Shown here piece after piece: positions 6,119 to 11,600 of a stretch of 11,600 nt of DNA. Made by a program: the position numbers and the translations under genes. The stretch covers positions 1 to 11,600 of the forward strand of contig JAOQAL010000597.1 of NCBI GenBank assembly GCA_025963615.1, given 5' to 3'. This stretch comes from Chitinophagaceae bacterium (GTDB lineage: Bacteria; Bacteroidota; Bacteroidia; Chitinophagales; Chitinophagaceae). The notes under the pieces are model-generated. The model did no database searches and had not been told where the DNA came from. It saw only the letters and a list, made by a program, of their open reading frames with translations. Numbering within the stretch: the stretch's first letter is position 1; each line of letters begins with the position of its first letter.

Positions 6119-8647
6119 ATGAGTATTACAACATTTGATGAAAAACAGGTACTGCATGAATTAAGACATTACCTGCCGGCTCAAACGCCAATTAAAGATT
6201 TTATTCATCATAATTCTTTGCATGCATACCAGCACATGAAGTTTTATGATGGCATTTTTAAAGCCGGTAAAACCTTCGGCTACCAGGTTACGCTGGGACT
6301 GGAAGATTTCAGGAAACTGTATAAAACCGGGCGGATTAAAAATAATGTGTTCGAAAGAGTTATCACCGAAAGAAAAGGCGTGGAAAATTTACAGGAGTGG
6401 AAGAAGATCCTGTTATCAAAAGAATTTGATACCCATAACGAGCAAAGAATCGGGAAGCTAAGGGGTAACTGGAAAAGCAGGAATAAGATCGACCTCGACA
6501 ATTTAGTTCATCCCCTGCTATTCCGGATTTTGTGCAGCTATCTTGACCAGGGCATTTCATTGTGGAAGTTCCCGTTAAATGAAGAAGGCTTTCTGGCGTC
6601 TGTAAAAGAACTGGAAAGGAAAAGTGTGGTCAGTTTTTTTAAATCAAAAAGGGCAAAGGATTTCTTACTGAATGAAAACTATGACTTGAAAAGTTTACTG
6701 GCAATCGTGGTGGGTGATGAAGCTTACTTTGAACAATACCTGTTCGACCAGCAGTTCAGTCACCAGGGCTGGAGCGGTATGGTATCAGCGGTAGAAGAAG
6801 CGCCACATACGTTATTGGACAGCAAAAAAATATCGCTGCATGAGTTAATTATACTGGAACTGTTGCTCGAAATTGACGCGCTGGATTTTCATTTGGGAAA
6901 AAACTGGCAACCCCTGGCTGAAACCGTAAATATAAAACCACTCAACCTGTTTGAAGAGGTTCCGGCCACTGAATTACAGGAGGTTTTTATTCTATGGCAG
7001 AATGCCTTTGAATGGAGTTACTACGATGAAGTATTGACCGGCCTGGCCTTGCAAAACACAAAAGCCGCCACAGCACCTGTTGTAAAAAGTTTCCAGGCTA
7101 TTTTTTGTATTGATGAAAGAGAATGTTCCATACGCCGGCATATTGAATCAACGGACCCTGATTGTGAAACATTGGGCTCACCGGGTTTTTTTGGAGTAGA
7201 GTTTTTCTTTCAGCCGGCCAATGGAAAGTTTTATGAAAAGCTTTGTCCCGCACCCGTTACGCCAAAATATCTAATCAAAGAAACCGAAGTAAAAGAAAAA
7301 CGAAAGCATGAACTGCTTTATACTGGTAAAACGCAAACGTTGTTAGCGGGTACTTTAAGTTCACTGACACTCGGATTTTTTGCCGGCGCAAGGCTGATAC
7401 AGAATATTTTCAGGCCCCGAATGAGTCCGGCTATCTCGAACGCTTATTCCCACATGCATAAACATTCGATATTAACCATCAGGAATCAGGATGTAAATGA
7501 TAAAGAGAACGATTTACAAATCGGGTTTACCATTAACGAAATGACCGCAAGGGTAGAAGGTTTGTTGAGAGGCATTGGATTGATAAACGATTTTGCACCC
7601 TTGGTGTATGCCGTGGCACATGGCAGCAGCAGCGCCAACAATCCGCATCACAGCGCCCATGATTGCGGCGCCTGCAGCGGAAGACCGGGTTCTGTAAATG
7701 CAAGGGTGTTCGCCCACATGGCGAATCACCCGGACGTGAGGACTTTACTCCGGGAAAGGGGGATCGATATTCCCGCGACAACACAGTTTGTTGGGGGTAT
7801 GCACGATACGGCCGCGGAACAGGTGGATTTTTATGATGAATACCTGTTGAATGAAAAAAATGCAGCCGGCCATATACAAAACCTTATAGCATTTGAAAAA
7901 GCATTGGACTTAAATGCAAAAGAACGTTCCCGCCGCTTTGCATCGATTAATACAAAAAATAGTTTGCAAAAAGTGCGGCAGGACATTTTGCAAAGATCCG
8001 TTTCGATGTTTGAACCCAGACCGGAATTAGGACATGGTACCAACACCCTTTGCATTGTAGGCAACAGGAATTTAACCAAGGGTTTGTTTTTGGACCGGCG
8101 GGCTTTTTTAAATTCTTATGATTACAATACAGATCCCGATGGCAAGTTGCTGACAGGGGTGATGCGCCCAATAGGGCTTGTATGCGGCGGCATCAATTTA
8201 GAATATTATTTCTCCCGGGTAGATAATTATAAATTAGGGGCCGGCACTAAACTACCACACAATGTAATGGGATTGATTGGTGTGGCCAATAGCAGCGATG
8301 GAGATTTGCGCCCAGGCCTTCCCTTGCAGATGATAGAAGTGCACGATCCGGTCCGGTTGCTCGTCCTGGTACAACATCGCCCGGAAATTGTATTAAAAGC
8401 AATCCAATCTGCTCCTGAAATATATGAATGGTATGTTAATGAATGGGTACATATAGCAGCCATACATCCGGAAACCCGGGAATACTACTATTTTAAAAAC
8501 GGCGTCTTTACACTATACAGGCCAACAGTTCAAAAAGTAGCTACGATGGGTGATGTGGAGAAATTTGTGGAGGCTGCAAAGGAAATGGAATCAAATTATA
8601 TAGTGGACGCCACCAAAGAAAACCTGCCTGTTTACGCTTTAAATTAA
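6119..8647 (+). CDS. dabA: DabA-type inorganic carbon transporter subunit (DUF2309/UPF0753)
   Basis: This 842-aa protein is the large soluble subunit of the DAB inorganic-carbon accumulation complex. It has a beta-carbonic-anhydrase-like zinc site and is thought to hydrate CO2 vectorially, driven by its membrane partner DabB. The zinc ligands are present: C330 and D332 in FCIDERECSIRRH, H501 in AVAHGSSS and C516 in HDCGACSG. The spacing (15 residues between H501 and C516, 171 between C330 and H501) closely follows Halothiobacillus DabA (C351, D353, H524, C539). Other family marks are the N-terminal FIHHNSLHAYQ (29-39) and the C-terminal GLPLQMIEVHDPVRLL. There is no signal peptide; a hydrophobic patch near 408-425 may contact the membrane. 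It starts 17 bp after sulP and is followed after 8 bp by dabB, so these are surely co-transcribed. The S. aureus homologue is MpsB. Confidence 0.95.
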   Translation: MSITTFDEKQVLHELRHYLPAQTPIKDFIHHNSLHAYQHMKFYDGIFKAGKTFGYQVTLGLEDFRKLYKTGRIKNNVFERVITERKGVENLQEWKKILLSKEFDTHNEQRIGKLRGNWKSRNKIDLDNLVHPLLFRILCSYLDQGISLWKFPLNEEGFLASVKELERKSVVSFFKSKRAKDFLLNENYDLKSLLAIVVGDEAYFEQYLFDQQFSHQGWSGMVSAVEEAPHTLLDSKKISLHELIILELLLEIDALDFHLGKNWQPLAETVNIKPLNLFEEVPATELQEVFILWQNAFEWSYYDEVLTGLALQNTKAATAPVVKSFQAIFCIDERECSIRRHIESTDPDCETLGSPGFFGVEFFFQPANGKFYEKLCPAPVTPKYLIKETEVKEKRKHELLYTGKTQTLLAGTLSSLTLGFFAGARLIQNIFRPRMSPAISNAYSHMHKHSILTIRNQDVNDKENDLQIGFTINEMTARVEGLLRGIGLINDFAPLVYAVAHGSSSANNPHHSAHDCGACSGRPGSVNARVFAHMANHPDVRTLLRERGIDIPATTQFVGGMHDTAAEQVDFYDEYLLNEKNAAGHIQNLIAFEKALDLNAKERSRRFASINTKNSLQKVRQDILQRSVSMFEPRPELGHGTNTLCIVGNRNLTKGLFLDRRAFLNSYDYNTDPDGKLLTGVMRPIGLVCGGINLEYYFSRVDNYKLGAGTKLPHNVMGLIGVANSSDGDLRPGLPLQMIEVHDPVRLLVLVQHRPEIVLKAIQSAPEIYEWYVNEWVHIAAIHPETREYYYFKNGVFTLYRPTVQKVATMGDVEKFVEAAKEMESNYIVDATKENLPVYALN

Positions 8648-8655
8648 ACTTCACC

Positions 8656-10524
8656 ATGTCGCAGATACTTCAATTGTTTATTTGGTTGCCATTGGTTGGC
8701 TTTTTAACCGGTATGCTGATTCCCAAGAAAAAAGAAAAAACTATTTCCGGGATAGCCATGGCAGTTACGGCAATTCATTTGATGGCTATGGTTGGTTTTA
8801 TTGTCTATTGGTTACGGAAGGGTGATGCCATACTGGATATAAAGCACATCGTGTTGTATAAAACAACGGCCTTTGAATTTTTTATCGATTTTTATTTCGA
8901 TAAAACAACAGCCACCTTCGCACTGATCGGTTCGTTAATCACCTGGCTTGTTTCAATATTCAGCCGGTATTATATGCATCGCGATGGCGGATTCAAGCGA
9001 TTCTTTAATACATTGCTGTTATTTTTTCTGGGATATAACCTGGTAATTTTTGCCGGAAATTTTGAAACACTTTTTATTGGTTGGGAAATACTGGGCTTTT
9101 GTTCCTTCCTGCTTATCGCATTTTACCGCGACAGGTACCTGCCTGTCAAAAATGGGTTGAAAATAATTTCAATTTACCGGTTAGGGGATCTGTGCCTCAT
9201 GCTCGCCATGTGGTTGTGCCATCACCTGTTTCATGAAAATATTACGTTTAACCAACTGCGTGATACGGCATTTATCAATGGCCATCTTACATCTCAGGAT
9301 TCCATGTTTATATTTATTGCCATTATGATTTTGATTGCGGCAGCGGCCAAATCCGCGTTGTTACCTTTTTCATCCTGGTTGCCCAGGGCTATGGAAGGGC
9401 CCACCACGTCAAGTGCTGTCTTCTATGGTTCGCTTTCCGTAAACCTGGGGGCATTTCTTTTAATCCGTACCCTTCCTCTTTGGGAAAATATTCCTGCGAT
9501 CAAAATTTCAATTATTGTTTTAGGCGTCCTGACAAGTTTGATAGGTGCTTCCATAGCCCGGGTGCAGCCAACGGTTAAAACACAAATTGCTTATTCATCC
9601 ATTACACAAATCGGGTTGATATTCGTGGAAGTGGCCTTAGGATTTCATACCCTGGCCTTGATTCATTTTGCTGGTAATGCGCTCCTGAGAACCTACCAAT
9701 TGTTGGTATCACCTTCTGTCTTAAGTTACCGCGTGCATGATATGTTTTTCAACTTTACTCCAACCACCCCCAAATACAGGCATGGTTTTTTGAACAGATT
9801 GAATAATTCATTCTTTATGCTGGGGATCAAGGAATGGAACCTTGACTGGTTGTTGTATCGTTTATTCTGGAACCCGTTTAAGTGGATTGGAAGAAATATG
9901 AGTTTCCTGGTGAGGCAGGTATCGCTGGTTCTATTAGCTGTTTTTTTCCTGTTGGGATTTTTCAGTTTTGCAGCGAAAGAAAATATTCCGGATCATCTTG
10001 ATAATGTATTACCCGTTATCTTTTCATTTACCGGGTTATTATTAATATTAACGGCTTTTGCAGAACGGGGCGATGCCCGGAGAGCCTGGCTGTTGGTATT
10101 AGCGGGTCAGGGCTTTGTTACCCTGTCAATTGCATTGAATGAGGAGATGCCGGTGCACCAGGTACTAATGTATCTGAGCGGTGTCATTGGTTCCGCTGTG
10201 GCGGGGTATATCTGTTTGAATAAAATAAAATCCCTGGATAATGACATTGTGATGAACCGGTATCATGGCTACGCATCCGAAAAACCTGTAACCGCGTTTG
10301 TGTTCCTGCTTTGTTCATTGGGCACGATCGGGTTTCCGTTTACCCCGACTTTTGTTGGCATTGATTTATTGTTCACGCATATTCACCGTGACCAGTTGTT
10401 ATTGTTAATCCTTACGTCATTGAGTTTTATCTTTATTGAATTGTCCATTTTGCGTATCTATACCCGTATTTTTTTAGGGCAGCATAAAAAGAATAATCAC
10501 CCGGTTGCTTACAGGTCTTCTTGA
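8656..10524 (+). CDS. dabB: DabB/NuoL-like proton-conducting membrane subunit
   Basis: This 622-aa polytopic inner-membrane protein (roughly 14-16 hydrophobic segments) has the proton-antiporter (PF00361-type) fold of NuoL/MrpA. In the DAB/MpsAB system it couples the proton or cation gradient to DabA. Key channel residues are seen: E144 in FIGWEILGF (like NuoL E144), K232 in AAAAKSALLPF followed by WLPRAMEGPT (like K229), and K308 in VKTQIAYSSITQIG. H337 in IHFAGNALLR aligns with NuoL H338, but the position of NuoL K342 is N341. A hydrophilic stretch (about 352-415) precedes a second C-terminal group of helices. The length is close to NuoL (613) and longer than many DabB/MpsA proteins (inference from memory). 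It is not a complex I subunit, as no other nuo genes are present and it sits directly after dabA. Gene order dabA-dabB is the reverse of the Halothiobacillus operons. Confidence 0.92.
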   Translation: MSQILQLFIWLPLVGFLTGMLIPKKKEKTISGIAMAVTAIHLMAMVGFIVYWLRKGDAILDIKHIVLYKTTAFEFFIDFYFDKTTATFALIGSLITWLVSIFSRYYMHRDGGFKRFFNTLLLFFLGYNLVIFAGNFETLFIGWEILGFCSFLLIAFYRDRYLPVKNGLKIISIYRLGDLCLMLAMWLCHHLFHENITFNQLRDTAFINGHLTSQDSMFIFIAIMILIAAAAKSALLPFSSWLPRAMEGPTTSSAVFYGSLSVNLGAFLLIRTLPLWENIPAIKISIIVLGVLTSLIGASIARVQPTVKTQIAYSSITQIGLIFVEVALGFHTLALIHFAGNALLRTYQLLVSPSVLSYRVHDMFFNFTPTTPKYRHGFLNRLNNSFFMLGIKEWNLDWLLYRLFWNPFKWIGRNMSFLVRQVSLVLLAVFFLLGFFSFAAKENIPDHLDNVLPVIFSFTGLLLILTAFAERGDARRAWLLVLAGQGFVTLSIALNEEMPVHQVLMYLSGVIGSAVAGYICLNKIKSLDNDIVMNRYHGYASEKPVTAFVFLLCSLGTIGFPFTPTFVGIDLLFTHIHRDQLLLLILTSLSFIFIELSILRIYTRIFLGQHKKNNHPVAYRSS

Positions 10525-10580
10525 AAAACGGATGAATTGTTTTTGAGAAAAAAAGATTATTCAGCCAAATTAATAATGGA

Positions 10581-10820
10581 TTACAGCTCATCCGGGTTTG
10601 CGGGCAGGCGGGTGTATTCACCTTTCAGTGCATAGTATCCGAAGATCATAAAGCCAATGGCTATCGGAATGAATACCCCGATAAAAACGCCCCATTGTAT
10701 TTTGGTATCAATAACCGGCTTTTTGGAAATTTCACTGACAGCGGTTTTAGCCAGGTAATAAATGGCGAGGGGACCTGCTATTAACCAAACGATACCGGCC
10801 AGCTTTTTTATCGTATTCAT
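10581..10820 (-). CDS. Small two-helix membrane protein (DUF6814-like) paired with an MFS transporter
   Basis: This 79-aa protein has two predicted membrane helices, about 7-24 (LAGIVWLIAGPLAIYYLA) and 43-64 (WGVFIGVFIPIAIGFMIFGY). They are joined by a polar segment with KKPVIDTKIQ, and a short C-terminal tail ends LPANPDEL. It resembles small Bacteroidota membrane proteins of unknown function (I recall DUF6814) that accompany MFS transporter genes. The context agrees: it starts 28 bp after the stop of the MHS-type transporter on the same strand. It may be an accessory or stabilising subunit of that transporter; this is inference. It converges with dabB across a 56-bp gap. Confidence 0.85.
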   Translation of the reverse strand: MNTIKKLAGIVWLIAGPLAIYYLAKTAVSEISKKPVIDTKIQWGVFIGVFIPIAIGFMIFGYYALKGEYTRLPANPDEL

Positions 10821-10848
10821 ATAATTTTTTTTAAAACAGTTTCAGTGA

Positions 10849-11600
10849 TTAATCAGTAACATCCGGATCGATCCTGTTATTAATATAGATTGCGCCGATG
10901 ATGAAACAAACAGCAGCAATAAGTATTGGATAAAATAATCCTACCAGTTTGTCATCCGTATAAATCGTTGTAAGTAATGTAGCAATGAAAGGCGTTAAGC
11001 CTCCAAATACACCGTTGCCGATATGATAGGGAAGGGACATGGAGGTGTAACGGATACGGGTAGGGAATAATTCCACCAGGAAAGCTGCTATGGGACCATA
11101 CACCATCGTAACATAAAAGATCATCACAAACACGATCATTACCATTTGCCAGTAACCATTGTTACCGATATTTTTTGAAACCTTTACTTCCGGTTTGAGC
11201 GTTATTTTATGGTGCTCAGCATATAACGTGTCGGTTTTTGTCTCCGTCATGACCAGGCCATCATCATAAACTGTTTTGATGGCAACCGACCTCAGGGTAT
11301 CAGGACTTTTACCAATAATTTTCCGCGTTGTTTTTATTTCTTTTTTATCAGCCAGCTCCATTTTGGTCTTTACATCGGCCAGCGTGAGCAATCTTCCGAA
11401 TAATGGACGATAGGTTACTACGGCCAACAGCATTCCAGCCAGCATGATCCATTTTCTTCCTATTTTATCGCTCCAGCCACCGAATACAACAAAGAACGGC
11501 GTGGCAAATAAAATAGCCCAGATCAAAATGGTCCGTGATTGCTCAAAGTCTATTTTGCAGGCATTTTCAATAAAAGATTGCGCATAGAACTGACCGGTAT
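10849..11600 (-). CDS. MHS-family MFS transporter, C-terminal part, cut by the window edge
   Basis: The open frame runs from the window edge to the stop at 10849, giving 249 residues of the C-terminal half of a metabolite:H+ symporter-type MFS carrier. The real start lies outside the window, and the frame continues upstream of 11526 as TGQFYAQSFIENACK. Visible landmarks in the fragment are ILIWAILFATPFFVVFGGW (a helix, about 25-42), the loop motif GGWSDKIGRKW (40-50, MFS motif A copy of the second half), and VYGPIAAFLVELFPTRIRY (167-184), typical of the MHS group. Between the helix at 50-68 and the next at 150-170 there is a hydrophilic insertion of about 75 residues rich in Lys, Thr and Glu. 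Standard MFS topology would place it in the periplasm. The substrate is unknown; MHS carriers move organic acids, shikimate, or proline/betaine. Confidence 0.92.
   Translation of the reverse strand, partial: TGQFYAQSFIENACKIDFEQSRTILIWAILFATPFFVVFGGWSDKIGRKWIMLAGMLLAVVTYRPLFGRLLTLADVKTKMELADKKEIKTTRKIIGKSPDTLRSVAIKTVYDDGLVMTETKTDTLYAEHHKITLKPEVKVSKNIGNNGYWQMVMIVFVMIFYVTMVYGPIAAFLVELFPTRIRYTSMSLPYHIGNGVFGGLTPFIATLLTTIYTDDKLVGLFYPILIAAVCFIIGAIYINNRIDPDVTD

Noticed and set aside
7514..8463. Several 70-85 codon minus-strand frames opposite dabA
   Set aside because: They are antisense shadows of a conserved 842-aa protein, with Cys/Arg-rich translations and no recognisable features.
8656..10524. 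Annotation as NADH dehydrogenase subunit L (nuoL)
   Set aside because: No other complex I genes are present, the gene lies 8 bp after dabA, and the helix-11 lysine is replaced; DabB fits better.
10524..10544. AAAAAC/GTTTTT hairpin in the convergent gap after dabB
   Set aside because: The 6-bp stem is nearly all A-T with a 9-nt loop and no following T-run; too weak to call a terminator.

Overview
The window looks like a chromosomal segment of a Bacteroidota bacterium, probably close to the Chitinophagaceae. The gldA-type ABC ATPase, the near absence of Shine-Dalgarno sequences before well-supported genes, AT-rich leaders, a small two-helix protein next to an MHS-type MFS transporter, and the intergenic palindromes all fit. 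The family-level placement is inference.

Layout. Positions 1-2957 are read on the minus strand. They hold the N-terminal half of enolase (cut by the window edge), a GldA-like ABC ATPase, a 534-bp repeat-rich gap and a first beta-carbonic anhydrase. After a 330-bp divergent intergenic region, positions 3288-10524 are read on the plus strand: a small exported protein of unknown function, a second beta-carbonic anhydrase, a SulP-family anion transporter with a STAS domain, DabA and DabB. A convergent minus-strand pair closes the window: a 79-aa two-helix membrane protein (10581-10820) and, upstream of it, the C-terminal part of an MHS-family MFS transporter that runs off the right edge.

How the genes work together. 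The central block reads as a dissolved-inorganic-carbon module. DabA keeps all four zinc ligands expected of the family (C330, D332, H501, C516). DabB is the NuoL-like proton-conducting partner. SulP is a candidate bicarbonate/anion carrier, and the carbonic anhydrase in the same run would interconvert CO2 and bicarbonate. Nothing in the window points to CO2 fixation, so supply of bicarbonate to carboxylases in a heterotroph is the more likely purpose (inference). The two carbonic anhydrases differ: the minus-strand one carries residues of the allosteric type II class, while the operon one lacks the tryptophan.

The most unusual non-coding signal is a pair of roughly 102-bp direct repeats spaced exactly 199 bp apart between gldA and the first carbonic anhydrase gene. 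They contain a small hairpin in which three of five base pairs differ between copies while pairing is kept. Several terminator-like palindromes surround them.
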